A DNA stretch of 64,000 nt from Rhizocola hellebori (GCF_016862955.1 NZ_BONY01000033.1:1-64000), one strand, 5' to 3'; counted from the stretch's first letter, positions 27,253 through 38,667 are shown. Made by a program: numbers and translations. The notes: generated by a model from the sequence alone, not told the origin.

Positions 27253-28946
27253 GAAAAGTGTTGCCACGATTGGCGATTCCGGTTCTGGTGGCGACGCTGC
27301 TGAGCGCGTGCGGCATCGGCTCCGGCCCGGTGATCAGCGACCAGGTGGCCGAAAAGGCGGCGGCAGGCCCGGTCAGCAGCGGAGGCGGCCCCCCGATGCG
27401 CAGGGCCGTGCGCATCAGCGATCCCGTTGACCTCGTCCTGGCGTTCCTCCGCGCCTCGGCCGGCGAGGACCTGAAAGTGATTCGCAGTTATATCGCCGAC
27501 GGCGATTCGTGGACACCTCGGCCCGGCCTCAAGGTGGTGCGGATAGAGCTGCCGCTGCAGGCGCCGACCGTCACCGTCGAAGGATTCACGGTAAACCTTT
27601 CGGTGCAACATATCGGGATTCTCGATGACGCCGGCCGGCTGATTCCCTCGATGGAGGGCGTGAAGAACTACGAGTTCAAGGTCGAGCAAAACGAATTCAT
27701 CCTGCGCGATCCCCCCAAAGATCTGCTGATTTCCGAGTCGGGGCTTTCGGATTTCTATGCGGCCAGGCCAATCCACTTCTGGAGCGGCAGCACCCTGGTG
27801 GAGGATCAGCGCTACGTCTCCAAGGCTCTTTCCCTTGAGGCGCAAAGCAATCTGCTGGTGCGCTGGCTATACAACATCGGTCCGGCCAGCTGGCTGACCA
27901 ACTCGGTGGCCAAGCTTCCGCCGGAGACCCAGCCCGGCGTCACCAAAGTGGTTCGCGGTGAGGACAACAAGCTGGTGATCGACCTGCAGGCGAAGGTGCC
28001 CGATCCGGAGTTTCGGAGGCTGGCCGAACAACTCGCCAAAACGCTGGTGGTGCCACCGCTGTCCGGTCTCCAGATCAAGGTGCAGGGCCAGGTGGAGATC
28101 GACAACGAGCAGCCCCGCGACGACCGGGTCGTCGGTTCGCCACGCCGGTACGCGGTGGTGGATGGCCGGGTGCGCCGGCTGACCGGAAGTGACACCGGGA
28201 CGGATCTGCTTCCAGCCGAGGAGAACAAGAACCTGGTCGCGGCCGCCTTCGCCAAGGATGAGCGCGCTGTGGCGGTCGTGCAGCAGGAGGGCAGTTCACA
28301 ACGGCTCAAGATCGGTGGCCGTTCCGCACTGCGGACGGTCGAAATGCCCCCGATGAAATCGATCGCCCAGCCGATCTGGCTTGACGGCGGAACGCAGCTG
28401 CTGGTGCTGGCCGACCATGGCGTTTACCAGGTCGGCATCGACGGCAAGGCCGAGCTCAAACTGAGTCAGTCGGGCCTGACCGCGCTTTCGGTGGCGGCCG
28501 ACGGCCGAGGGCTCGCCCTGGTGGTCGACGGGGCGCTTCAGCTTGCCTCGCGAGGCAGCGACGGCTCGATCATCCTGGGCATCCCGTACCGGATACCGAC
28601 CATGTTCAAGTCGATACAGAGCGCTGCCTTCGCCGGCCGCGGCGAGCTCATTCGCAGTCAGCTCATCGTGGCGGGCACCGGGATGGATGGCCGGCTGAGC
28701 TTGATGCGTATGAACATCGACGGAACCGACCAGAGGCAGCTCGCCAACCCGTGGCAGCAGGGCCTGACCATCGGCCATCTGGTCGCGGATCCGTACACCG
28801 GCAACGCCATGTTCGAGTTGCAGGGGGAGGCCTACGAGGTGCGCCAGAACGGGTCGGTGCGCCTGGCCGAGGAGATGACCTTGCCCACGCCCGGTCCCAA
28901 CGGCAAATCGAAGGTGAGCGCGCCGAGCTTCGAAGGCTGGCTGTGA
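27249..28946 (+). CDS. lpqB: Lipoprotein LpqB
   Basis: This is a 565-aa lipoprotein. The lipobox is LLSAC at residues 16-20. A GerMN-like domain begins near SDPVDLVLAFLRASAGED-type sequence and covers about residues 55-250. A beta-propeller-like C-terminal region follows with repeated LxVA-type strands and ends in ...KVSAPSFEGWL. In mycobacteria and other actinomycetes LpqB modulates MtrB signalling. It overlaps both mtrB (ATGA) and comF (GTGA). Confidence 0.93.
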   Translation: MRKVLPRLAIPVLVATLLSACGIGSGPVISDQVAEKAAAGPVSSGGGPPMRRAVRISDPVDLVLAFLRASAGEDLKVIRSYIADGDSWTPRPGLKVVRIELPLQAPTVTVEGFTVNLSVQHIGILDDAGRLIPSMEGVKNYEFKVEQNEFILRDPPKDLLISESGLSDFYAARPIHFWSGSTLVEDQRYVSKALSLEAQSNLLVRWLYNIGPASWLTNSVAKLPPETQPGVTKVVRGEDNKLVIDLQAKVPDPEFRRLAEQLAKTLVVPPLSGLQIKVQGQVEIDNEQPRDDRVVGSPRRYAVVDGRVRRLTGSDTGTDLLPAEENKNLVAAAFAKDERAVAVVQQEGSSQRLKIGGRSALRTVEMPPMKSIAQPIWLDGGTQLLVLADHGVYQVGIDGKAELKLSQSGLTALSVAADGRGLALVVDGALQLASRGSDGSIILGIPYRIPTMFKSIQSAAFAGRGELIRSQLIVAGTGMDGRLSLMRMNIDGTDQRQLANPWQQGLTIGHLVADPYTGNAMFELQGEAYEVRQNGSVRLAEEMTLPTPGPNGKSKVSAPSFEGWL

Positions 28947-29650
28947 CGGGTCTGTGGGCGGCGCTCGCAGACCTTGTCGTTCCCGCGTCGTGTGCGGGGT
29001 GCGGGCAGACCGAAGGCAGGCGCACCTTTGAGGTGTGCGCTCGTTGCGTGACGGCGGTGGAGGCGCTCACGGCGCATCCGTCGCGTCCCACTCCCGCGCC
29101 CGCCGGCCTGCCGCCGGTTTACGCGCTCGGCGAGTACGGCGGCGAGCTGCGCGAGCTGATCATCGAGTACAAGGATCGGGGCCGGCACCGGCTGGCCCGC
29201 CCACTGGGTGCTCTCCTGGCACAGGTGGTCTCGCGGGCCGTAGCGGGCCGTGGGCCGGTCCTGATGCTCTACGTACCCGATACCCCGGCATCGGCCCGGG
29301 AACGTTACGGGGATCACATGCGGCGGCTCGCCGTGGCCGCTGCGCAGCGGCTCAACCTAATCGGCCGGGATGCCCTTGTCGGTCAACCGTTGCTCGCCAG
29401 GCCCAAGGCGGACTCGACCGCGCTCGGCATCGCCGAAAGAGCGGCTGCGGCACGCGAAGCCTTCGCCATCAACCGTTCCGGCCTGCGGCTCGCCCGACAC
29501 GCGGCGACACGCCGAGCTGTAGTCCTTCTGGATGACATCATGACCACGGGCGTGACCTTGGCCACTGCGGCCGAGTTGCTGGCCGATGAGGAGCTGGAAG
29601 TGTCTGCGTGCGCAGTGCTGGCAGCGACCAAGCGCCGATTGCCCGCTTGA
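28943..29650 (+). CDS. ComF-family phosphoribosyltransferase-like protein
   Basis: This 235-aa protein has an N-terminal zinc finger (CAGCGQ and CARC) and a C-terminal PRTase domain with the PRPP loop VVLLDDIMTTGVTL. The ComF block between these includes LIIEYKDRGRHRLARPLG, where the Lys-Asp-Arg pattern is conserved. ComFC proteins are linked to DNA uptake in competent bacteria. In actinomycetes the gene is generally carried behind lpqB, and a competence role is not established. The GTG start overlaps the lpqB stop. Confidence 0.88.
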   Translation: MTGLWAALADLVVPASCAGCGQTEGRRTFEVCARCVTAVEALTAHPSRPTPAPAGLPPVYALGEYGGELRELIIEYKDRGRHRLARPLGALLAQVVSRAVAGRGPVLMLYVPDTPASARERYGDHMRRLAVAAAQRLNLIGRDALVGQPLLARPKADSTALGIAERAAAAREAFAINRSGLRLARHAATRRAVVLLDDIMTTGVTLATAAELLADEELEVSACAVLAATKRRLPA

Positions 29651-29703
29651 TCACTTCCGTTCCGCAACGGGCGAATCTCATCCAAACTCTCTTGGAACAA
29701 GGG

Positions 29704-29732
29704 GTGACGCGGCGGCGAAGAGCGGCTAGCGT
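29704..29732 (+). promoter_or_regulatory. Predicted promoter of hpf
   Basis: GTGACG (29704-29709) and TAGCGT (29727-29732) are 17 bp apart in the 193-bp gap between comF and hpf. Transcription would begin near 29739, giving a leader of about 105 nt to the GTG at 29844, which carries a GGAGG ribosome site at 29833-29837. Nothing else recognisable is seen in the gap. Confidence 0.45.
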
Positions 29733-29843
29733 CAGAAATCAACCACCTGATGAGAGCGTTAGGAAGGGTTTTATCGACAGTGCTCTCTACAGAGGAGGGC
29801 GGGTGGTTTTCGCCGTCCGGAAACTGTGTGTGGGAGGTCAGGC

Positions 29844-30473
29844 GTGGAACTCGTCGTCAAGGGCCGTAACGTCGAAGTGCCCGATCACTATCGGGTGCAT
29901 GTGGCGGAGAAGCTGCAGAAGGTCGAACGTTACGACCAGAAACTCATCCGGATCGACGTAGAACTATTTCATGAGCGCAATCCGCGCCAGAACGACAATT
30001 GCCAGCGAGTCGAGATCACGTGCATCAGCCGTGGTCCCGTGGTGCGCGCCGCAGCCTGTGCGGGCGACTTCTATACCGCCCTCGACCTGGCGATCAGTAA
30101 GCTTGATGGCCAAATGCGCAAGGTAGCCGACCGTCGCCGCGTTCACCGTGGCCGGCACGCGCCGATCTCGGTCGCGGAGGCGACCGCCAAGCTCGCGATG
30201 TTTGAACGCCCGGCCCAGGAAGCCATGGCCCACACGGCAAATGGCGCTTCCGGCCCGGTGAGCGTCCTCGATGAGCAGGATGAAGACCAGCCATGGCACA
30301 TCGCTCGTGAGAAGGAGTTCTCCGGCGAGCCCATGACCGTTGACGACGCCCTCTACCAGATGGAGCTCGTCGGCCACGACTTCTATCTCTTCCACGACAA
30401 GGATTCCGGCCGCCCGTGCGTCGTGTACAGGCGCAAGGCCTATGACTACGGCTTGCTTACCCTGGCCTGGTAG
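29844..30473 (+). CDS. hpf: Long-form ribosome hibernation-promoting factor
   Basis: This 209-aa protein has an N-terminal S30AE domain (MELVVKGRNVEVPDHYRVHVAEKLQKVERYD) covering about 100 residues that occupies the decoding region of the 30S subunit. A linker leads to the C-terminal dimerisation domain with REKEFSGEPMTVDDALYQMELVGHDFYLFHD and RRKAYDYGLL. The long form dimerises 70S ribosomes into 100S particles in stationary phase. GTG 29844 follows GGAGG by 6 nt. A strong shared terminator lies 9 nt after the stop. Confidence 0.94.
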   Translation: MELVVKGRNVEVPDHYRVHVAEKLQKVERYDQKLIRIDVELFHERNPRQNDNCQRVEITCISRGPVVRAAACAGDFYTALDLAISKLDGQMRKVADRRRVHRGRHAPISVAEATAKLAMFERPAQEAMAHTANGASGPVSVLDEQDEDQPWHIAREKEFSGEPMTVDDALYQMELVGHDFYLFHDKDSGRPCVVYRRKAYDYGLLTLAW

Positions 30474-30482
30474 GCGTTGACA

Positions 30483-30533
30483 AAACAGCGCACCGGCGAG
30501 CCGTTGTCGGCCCGCCGGTGCTACTTGCTGTTT
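30483..30533. terminator. Bidirectional terminator between hpf and the S1 protease
   Basis: A 9-bp perfect stem GCACCGGCG (30490-30498) with CGCCGGTGC (30513-30521) is extended by AAACAGC (30483-30489) and GCTGTTT (30527-30533). The flanking A and T runs give a poly-U end in both directions. The two genes converge on it. Confidence 0.85.
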
Positions 30534-30537
30534 CTGC

Positions 30538-32019
30538 CTACGGGTTGCTGAAGCCGAGCGTGTAGCTGCCCGATCCGCTGTAGGCGTGGACGCGGTACCG
30601 GTAGTAGCCGGCCGTGCCCGAGTAGGTGATTGATTCGGCGTTCGACGAAGTTCCGCCGGTCGCCACTACGGCCCAAGCCGACCCGTTCCACTTCTGCAGG
30701 TACAGGTCGTAGTCGGTGCCCGTCGGCCCAACGAGGCAGCCGCGGTGGGTACCCGAAACGGTCGACTGGTAGTAGCTGTTGTCCGGCTGGTAGGCGCTGG
30801 CGCCACTGGCGAGCGAACCGGTCCGGGTGAACTCATAGCCGGAGCAGCTTCCGCTGGGCGGCGGGCTGCTCGGCGGTGTGCCGCCACCGGTCACCAGGGT
30901 CAGGCTGTAAGCCTGCAGGATCTCGTTGACCGGCTGGAAATAGGTGGTGCCGCCGGAGGTGCAGTTGCCCGAACCGCCGGAGGTGACGCCCTGTGCTTGG
31001 CTGCCTGCGATGAGCGAGCCACCGGAGTCGCCGGGCTCAGCACAGACGTTGGTACGGATGAGGCCGTTGACGGTCCCCTGCGGGTAGGTGACCGACGAGT
31101 TGCGCGCCTGGATCGTGCCGCAGTGCCATCCTGTGGTGGAACCGGAGCGGCAAACGGAGGCGCCGACGGCCGCTTCGGTGGAGCCGGCGACGGTGACGGT
31201 GCCGCCCGCGTAGTTGTTCACCAGTCCGCGCGGGGTGTTACCGGAGGCGACCTGTACCCACGAGTAATCGTTACCGGGGAAGCTGGAGCCACGGAAGGTT
31301 CCGCTGGGCTGGGTGGTGGTCGAGCCGGTGGTGCCGCAGTGACCGGCGGTGATGAAGCCGCCGTTGACCGAGAAGCCGACCGAGCAGCGCGAGCCGCCGA
31401 TGTAGTAGGCGTTGCCACCTATGACATCGATGAACGGGCGGGGGTCCTCTGTGGACAGTTCGACGCGTACGGCGCTGGGATCGGCGCCGCTTGCCTTGAC
31501 GAAGGTTGCCGCGTCGGCGTTGCTGCGGGCAAGCACTACGACCGTGTTGGTGACCACATCGACATACCAGCCCGGCACCGTCTTCGGCGCGCTGGCGGAA
31601 ATGCCGTCAAGGCGGTCCTTGACCGCGTCGAGCTGGGCCAGGCTGTGCTTGACCAGTTGCGGCGACGCTCCCGCGGCGCGCACCTGATCGGCCTGAGCAG
31701 AGCTGGTCACCGCTACGTTGAAGGTCTTCGCGTCGGGCGAAAGCCAAGCGCCACCATAGGTTTCGCCCAGCGACTTGCGCAGCGTCAGCTCCGCCTTGCC
31801 GGCCTTGGCCTCGTTGGACAGTCGCGTTTGGACACCGTCGGCGTCGAGCTTCAGGTCACGTGCTAGTGCTTGGAAGACCTGTGGCGACAGGCCAGCCGCC
31901 ACCGCGGCTTCGGTTGCGGGATCGGGCCGCTGACCGGCCATCGCCGGAATCGTCAGCGCGGCGGTCAGACCCAGGGTGAGGGACACCACCGCGGAGGCGG
32001 TGAATAGTCTTCGATTCAT
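30538..32019 (-). CDS. Secreted S1 serine protease (streptogrisin/alpha-lytic type) with C-terminal beta domain
   Basis: This is a 493-aa preproenzyme. A signal peptide spans residues 1-28. A pro-domain of the alpha-lytic type reaches to about 195, with the GWYVDVVTNTVVVLA strand. The catalytic triad is His227 (TAGHCGT), Asp251 (NDYSWVQ) and Ser332 (GDSGGS), with cysteine pairs as in streptogrisins. After a Pro/Ser linker (about 380-390) a 100-residue beta domain resembles the bacterial pre-peptidase C-terminal (PPC) fold, with YDLYLQKWNGSAW. The ATG is 7 nt downstream of TACGTT (32032-32027, minus strand). It probably degrades extracellular protein. Confidence 0.92.
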   Translation of the reverse strand: MNRRLFTASAVVSLTLGLTAALTIPAMAGQRPDPATEAAVAAGLSPQVFQALARDLKLDADGVQTRLSNEAKAGKAELTLRKSLGETYGGAWLSPDAKTFNVAVTSSAQADQVRAAGASPQLVKHSLAQLDAVKDRLDGISASAPKTVPGWYVDVVTNTVVVLARSNADAATFVKASGADPSAVRVELSTEDPRPFIDVIGGNAYYIGGSRCSVGFSVNGGFITAGHCGTTGSTTTQPSGTFRGSSFPGNDYSWVQVASGNTPRGLVNNYAGGTVTVAGSTEAAVGASVCRSGSTTGWHCGTIQARNSSVTYPQGTVNGLIRTNVCAEPGDSGGSLIAGSQAQGVTSGGSGNCTSGGTTYFQPVNEILQAYSLTLVTGGGTPPSSPPPSGSCSGYEFTRTGSLASGASAYQPDNSYYQSTVSGTHRGCLVGPTGTDYDLYLQKWNGSAWAVVATGGTSSNAESITYSGTAGYYRYRVHAYSGSGSYTLGFSNP

Positions 32020-32077
32020 GGACGGGAACGTATGCGTGCGGAGATCGTCTCCGGTAGATCTCGTTTACGTCATACCA

Positions 32078-33049
32078 TCACGCGATGGATAGCTGCGGCT
32101 TGAATTGGGGATTGAGTTTAAGCCACTCGATGTAGTGCTGATTGCGGGCGGCCGACTCCTCGTAGGCGGCCACGGCATGGGCAAGCATGGCGTCGGCGAA
32201 TTCGGCCGCCTGGCTACGCGGATGCCAGCCGAGCAGATGCCGCCACCGCAGCGGCGCTCCCGCGATGGGGACGGTCGCGATTCCGTGCGTGCGGCGGAAG
32301 GTCGCCTTGCACAGCCCGACGGCATGGCCGGCCTGCACTAGGTCAATGACATTGCCTACATCCATTTCGTACATGGTGCGCGGGCTGAATCCGGAGCGGG
32401 CGCACGCGGCCGCGAAGCAGTCACCGAAACAACCATCGCCCGGTAACACCGCCCATTGGGCCTCGGCCAGCTCGGCGAGATCCACCTCCCAGCGATGCGC
32501 CAGGGGATGTGTTTCAGGCAGCATCACAAAGATGGCATCCACGGCGATCTCGCGCCATATCAACCCGTCGGCGGGCGTGCCCGGAACCGTGTCGCCACAC
32601 GCGCCTACGACACAGAAGTCCAGCCGCCCGGAACTGACCATTTCGGAGAGTTGATCTGCCCAGTGCGAGGGATGCGTCAGCACCTGGACGCTGTCGTTCT
32701 CGGCGGCCAGCCGGGCGATGAGGCCGCCCAGAATCGGGCCGCTGACGGCGCCGATCCGGTACTGGTTGGGGGTCACGTGGTTACCGGCGAGTCGTGCGGC
32801 GTCCTCCTGCAGGCCTTTCATCGCGGGCAACACCACCTTCGCCCGCGCCAGCACCAGCTCACCGAGCGCGGTCGGGGTGGCGCCACGCCGATCCCGCTCG
32901 AACAACGGCCCGCCCAGAATCCGTTCGATGCGCTGGAGCTGGGCGGTGAGTGCCGGCTGGGCCAGGCCCAGCAAGGAAGCCGCTTTCGTGACGCTGCCGG
33001 TCTCCGCTATCGCGCAGACCACCCTTAGATGGCGCAGCTCCAGGTTCAT
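32078..33049 (-). CDS. LysR-family transcriptional regulator
   Basis: This 323-aa protein has the N-terminal wHTH LRHLRVVCAIAETGSVTKAASLLGLAQPALTAQLQRIERILGGPLFERD at residues 4-55. The type-2 periplasmic-binding-like effector domain follows from about residue 90 (IGAVSGPILGGLIARLA). GGAGG precedes ATG 33049. No divergent partner gene is present: the upstream neighbour is co-directional, so the target is not obvious. The effector ligand cannot be inferred. Confidence 0.9.
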   Translation of the reverse strand: MNLELRHLRVVCAIAETGSVTKAASLLGLAQPALTAQLQRIERILGGPLFERDRRGATPTALGELVLARAKVVLPAMKGLQEDAARLAGNHVTPNQYRIGAVSGPILGGLIARLAAENDSVQVLTHPSHWADQLSEMVSSGRLDFCVVGACGDTVPGTPADGLIWREIAVDAIFVMLPETHPLAHRWEVDLAELAEAQWAVLPGDGCFGDCFAAACARSGFSPRTMYEMDVGNVIDLVQAGHAVGLCKATFRRTHGIATVPIAGAPLRWRHLLGWHPRSQAAEFADAMLAHAVAAYEESAARNQHYIEWLKLNPQFKPQLSIA

Positions 33050-33061
33050 GACCCTCCAGTG

Positions 33062-34177
33062 TCAGGAAGGATTAACCAGCGGGGAAATTCGCACAAATTG
33101 TATGTCGTCGATCCTGGTTCCGTCACGGCCTGGCAGAGCAGCTTTAAAGTGGCCTTCACGTTCGAAACCCGCGCGTAACAACACGGCGCGTGACGCGTCG
33201 TTGTAGTCGAACGTCCCGGCGATCACCCGAATGGCGCCGACTTTGTCGAATGCCCAGTCGGTGATGAGGTTGACGGCTCGGGTCATGTAACCCTTTCCGC
33301 GGAACTCCGGTCGCAACGAGTAACCGATCATCGCTTCCTTGCTGAACGGATGGCGATATAGCAACTGGATGTCACCGGCGAAGGCGCCGCTGGCCGCGTC
33401 CACGATCGCGCATTGGGCGGCCTCTCCGGACAGCCAGCCGTATTCGGCACGCGCACACCGCTGCGCAGCAAGCTCTCGGGTGATCGGTTCTCCTATATGG
33501 GTACGGATAACTTCCTCGAACTGGTTGAGTGAGTAGTAATCGTCCGCATCGGACGGTGTGAGCCGGCGCACCTCGACCACGCCGTCGGAGAGCTTGCCCC
33601 CGGGAAAGTCCGGAAGCAGCCGTGGCGCCGGCCCCGCCGGGTCGCCGGCCAGGCGCACGAAGACCACGAGATCCTGGCGGCCTCCGTCGCGGGTCGCGCC
33701 GCCGTCGCGCCGCACGCCCTCCCGGCCGAACCCGGCCGCCAGCGCGACCCGGATGCTGCCCGGGTTCTCCTTGGCCACCAGCAGTTCCAGCCGGTAGAAG
33801 TCGTGGTCGAAGGCCCACTGCGCCAATGCCCTGGTGGCCTTGGTGGCCACGCCCCGCCCGCGGGCCCACGGCGCGATCCAGTAGCCCACCTCGCCCTGCT
33901 TGCGCGACGGTTGCACGCTTCCCAGCCCCATCCCGCCGAGCAGCCGGTCAGTCCCCGGCTCGCGAATCGTGAACGACGCGCCGCCGCTTTGCCAAGCCAG
34001 GGGCGCGCCCTCGGTGACCCACCACTGCGAGGTCTCCTGGGTGTAGGGGTCGGGAAACTGCGGCATGAACCGCTGGATCAGCGGGTCGTTGCATGCATCA
34101 AGCATCTGTTCGTCGGCGTCGGTCGCCTCCCACGGCCGCAGGATCAGGCCGTCGGTCTGCAGGGTCACCGGGTCCAT
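33062..34177 (-). CDS. Tandem GNAT acetyltransferase (two domains)
   Basis: This is a 371-aa fusion of two GNAT domains. Domain 1 (about 1-175) starts LQTDGLILRPWEATDADE and has the acetyl-CoA loop of WIAPWARGRGVATKATRALAQW. Domain 2 (about 195-371) starts VEVRRLTPSDADDYYSL and has the loop in LRPEFRGKGYMTRAVNLITDW. Both retain the R/Q-x-x-G-x-G/A signature, so both may bind acetyl-CoA. They look like RimJ/RimL N-acetyltransferases. ATG 34177 is preceded by AGGGGGA. The gene start overlaps the upstream GNAT stop by 13 bp. Confidence 0.87.
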   Translation of the reverse strand: MDPVTLQTDGLILRPWEATDADEQMLDACNDPLIQRFMPQFPDPYTQETSQWWVTEGAPLAWQSGGASFTIREPGTDRLLGGMGLGSVQPSRKQGEVGYWIAPWARGRGVATKATRALAQWAFDHDFYRLELLVAKENPGSIRVALAAGFGREGVRRDGGATRDGGRQDLVVFVRLAGDPAGPAPRLLPDFPGGKLSDGVVEVRRLTPSDADDYYSLNQFEEVIRTHIGEPITRELAAQRCARAEYGWLSGEAAQCAIVDAASGAFAGDIQLLYRHPFSKEAMIGYSLRPEFRGKGYMTRAVNLITDWAFDKVGAIRVIAGTFDYNDASRAVLLRAGFEREGHFKAALPGRDGTRIDDIQFVRISPLVNPS

Positions 34178-34731
34178 GCCAGTTCCCCCTTGAGAATCGC
34201 CGAGATCCAGCCGTCGTGCCTCTCGCCGCGCTGGGGGCAGCCGTTGCGCAGGATGCCCTCGAACCGGAAGCCGACCTTCTCGGCGACCCGCCGCGAGGCC
34301 TCGTTGCCGACGTGGGCACGCCACTCGATGCGCTCCAGCTTCAGCTCGTCGAAGCCGAATGCCACCGCGGCGCGTACGGCGGCGGTCATGTAGCCCTTGC
34401 CACGTGCGTGCGGGGCGGTGATGAAGCCGACATCGGCCAGCTGCCTGTCCCGGGGGTCCACGCGGAGGTCGAGTTGCCCGGCGTAGGTGTCGTCACTGTC
34501 AGCTATTACCCAGGAGGCGCCGTCGCCCCGCTCCCACCAGCCCGGCGCGTATTCACTCACGAATCCCTCTGCCCTGTCCCTGGAATAGTCAAGGGGAAGC
34601 GTTGTCCAGCGGAGAGTCTCGGAGTCACTGCAGGATTGGAAGATGGCATCGATGTCCCGCTCCTCGGCGGGTCTCAGGATGATCTTCTCGCCACGATCGG
34701 TGGTGGCGCTAAGGGTGGGCTGGGGTGTCAT
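34165..34731 (-). CDS. GNAT-family N-acetyltransferase
   Basis: This encodes 188 aa from ATG 34731. RimJ/RimL-type features are IILRPAEERDIDAIFQSC, WVIADSDDTYAGQLDLRV, the acetyl-CoA loop APHARGKGYMTAAVRAAVAFGF and the usual end NEASRRVAEKVGFRFEGILRNG. It is co-directional with and overlaps the tandem GNAT gene, giving three acetyltransferase domains in two adjacent genes. A 9-bp inverted repeat lies just upstream. The substrate is unknown. Confidence 0.87.
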   Translation of the reverse strand: MTPQPTLSATTDRGEKIILRPAEERDIDAIFQSCSDSETLRWTTLPLDYSRDRAEGFVSEYAPGWWERGDGASWVIADSDDTYAGQLDLRVDPRDRQLADVGFITAPHARGKGYMTAAVRAAVAFGFDELKLERIEWRAHVGNEASRRVAEKVGFRFEGILRNGCPQRGERHDGWISAILKGELAWTR

Positions 34732-34751
34732 GGAATTACCCTGCCACACCC

Positions 34752-34782
34752 GCCAAACCAAATACTTTCATCCTGGTTTGGC
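34752..34782. promoter_or_regulatory. Inverted repeat in the GNAT/secA gap
   Basis: GCCAAACCA (34752-34760) and TGGTTTGGC (34774-34782) are perfect complements around a 13-bp AT-rich centre. It lies 21 bp upstream of the GNAT ATG, where an operator for the minus-strand unit would be expected. The divergent secA gene starts 82 bp further on and has its own GGGGAG ribosome site. Confidence 0.5.
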
Positions 34783-34863
34783 ATGGAAGTGGACCACCGG
34801 GGGTGTGGGTTGCTGACTTGAGCGCCTACGATTGGGCCGTTAACTGTCTAGGGGAGCGAACCC

Positions 34864-37749
<2,886 letters not shown>

Positions 37750-37769
37750 CCGCCACCACCCGTTCCACC

Positions 37770-37807
37770 GCTGGCCGCACCGCTCCTGGTGTGGCCAGCT
37801 TCTTTGT
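37770..37807 (+). terminator. Terminator downstream of secA
   Basis: GCTGGCCGCACC (37770-37781) pairs with GGTGTGGCCAGC (37788-37799), with one G-T wobble, around a 6-nt loop. TTCTTTG follows, giving a plausible intrinsic terminator just before the convergent Rv3235-like gene. Confidence 0.65.
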
Positions 37808-37818
37808 GCCCGGAGCTG

Positions 37819-38316
37819 TTACAGCAGGATTTTGAGGGCGGAGCAGCGCCAGCCGGTGGGGCGGCGCTCCAGCCGGTAGGCCATGGCCCAGCTGCGGTGG
37901 CCGTCGTTGAGGACCGCGGCCACCTCGGCGACCCCGTCGCGCGGCTCGCAGGTGCGGACCTGGCTGCGGCGCACCTTGGTGGCGGGGACACGCCGACGCT
38001 GGTCATAGGCGCTGCGGGCGGCTCGGGCCAGCTCGTCGAGGATGGCCAGGCCCTGCTCGAGGGCGATCAGTGGGCGCATCTGGGCCGGTGAGCGGAAGCC
38101 GTTGAACAGCTCCAGGGCCACGTTGAGGAACCTCAGCGCCGCGGTGTGGCACTCGGGGGAGGCCCCGGCGACGGCGGCGGATGGGACGGAAAGCCTTGGC
38201 TCATATGGGACGGGGCGATAGGTGGTGGGAAGCAGCTCGTCGTCGAACGGTGGGTCGAGCAATGGTGCCCTGTGCAAGCGGATCTGGCCGGGAGGAGCTT
38301 TGGTGACGACCGACAT
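37819..38316 (-). CDS. Rv3235-family protein
   Basis: This is a 165-aa protein. The C-terminal half carries the family pattern: a helical segment (HTAALRFLNVALELFNGFRSPAQMRPLIALEQGLAILDEL), then VRRSQVRTCEPRDGVAEVAAVLNDGHRSWAMAYRLERRPTGWRCSALKIL, a nuclear-transport-factor-like strand set. The gene is conserved next to secA in actinobacteria, and its function is unknown. Three 10-bp-phased repeats lie between 14 and 44 bp upstream of its ATG. Confidence 0.8.
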   Translation of the reverse strand: MSVVTKAPPGQIRLHRAPLLDPPFDDELLPTTYRPVPYEPRLSVPSAAVAGASPECHTAALRFLNVALELFNGFRSPAQMRPLIALEQGLAILDELARAARSAYDQRRRVPATKVRRSQVRTCEPRDGVAEVAAVLNDGHRSWAMAYRLERRPTGWRCSALKILL

Positions 38317-38330
38317 CCAAACTCCAAACC

Positions 38331-38360
38331 TTGCGTTTGCTTTAGTTTGATTGAGTTTGG
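38331..38360. repeat. Three 10-bp direct repeats upstream of the Rv3235-like gene
   Basis: Three consecutive decamers, TTGCGTTTGC, TTTAGTTTGA and TTGAGTTTGG, fit TTnnGTTTGn, exactly one per helical turn. They lie 14 bp before the ATG at 38316 on the minus strand. A second set with 17 of 19 identical bases is at 38606-38624. Head-to-tail decamer arrays are the known binding mode of BldC-like proteins, and a small HTH gene of that size is next door. Confidence 0.65.
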
Positions 38361-38361
38361 C

Positions 38362-38589
38362 TCAGTCGTCTCCAGACGTCAATGGGTTGTCCTTCACGTA
38401 CTGCGCCGTCTCTTCATAGAGCCGGTTAATGAACTCCTCCAGCTTGGCTCTTTCCACCCGCCACTGGCCGCGGCCGCCGAGCCGGATGGCCACCAGGTCA
38501 CCGCGCCTCACCAGCGCGTAGACCTGGGCCACCGAGGTGTTCAGCTCCTCGGCCACCTGCTCCAGCGTGAAGAAGCGGGGCTGGTCCAC
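38362..38589 (-). CDS. Small excisionase/BldC-type helix-turn-helix protein
   Basis: This 75-aa protein consists almost wholly of a MerR-like winged HTH: FFTLEQVAEELNTSVAQVYALVRRGDLVAIRLGGRGQWRVERAKLEEFINRLYEET. There is no MerR coiled coil or effector domain, as in BldC and in phage excisionases. GTG 38589 is preceded by GGAGG. It is conserved near secA in actinomycetes rather than in a phage context, so a regulatory role is more likely than excision. Direct repeats upstream of it and of its neighbour suggest autoregulation. Confidence 0.83.
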   Translation of the reverse strand: MDQPRFFTLEQVAEELNTSVAQVYALVRRGDLVAIRLGGRGQWRVERAKLEEFINRLYEETAQYVKDNPLTSGDD

Positions 38590-38605
38590 GACTACCTCCG
38601 GATCT

Positions 38606-38625
38606 TTGCGTTTGGTTCAGTTTGC
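38606..38625. repeat. Two 10-bp direct repeats upstream of the small HTH gene
   Basis: Two decamers, TTGCGTTTGG and TTCAGTTTGC, fit the same TTnnGTTTGn pattern as the array at 38331-38360. They start 16 bp before the GTG at 38589, nearly the same distance as the first array has to its gene. Confidence 0.6.
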
Positions 38626-38667
38626 CACTGGGAGCCGCCGGAGCGATAGGCATGCGAAACTGACGAC

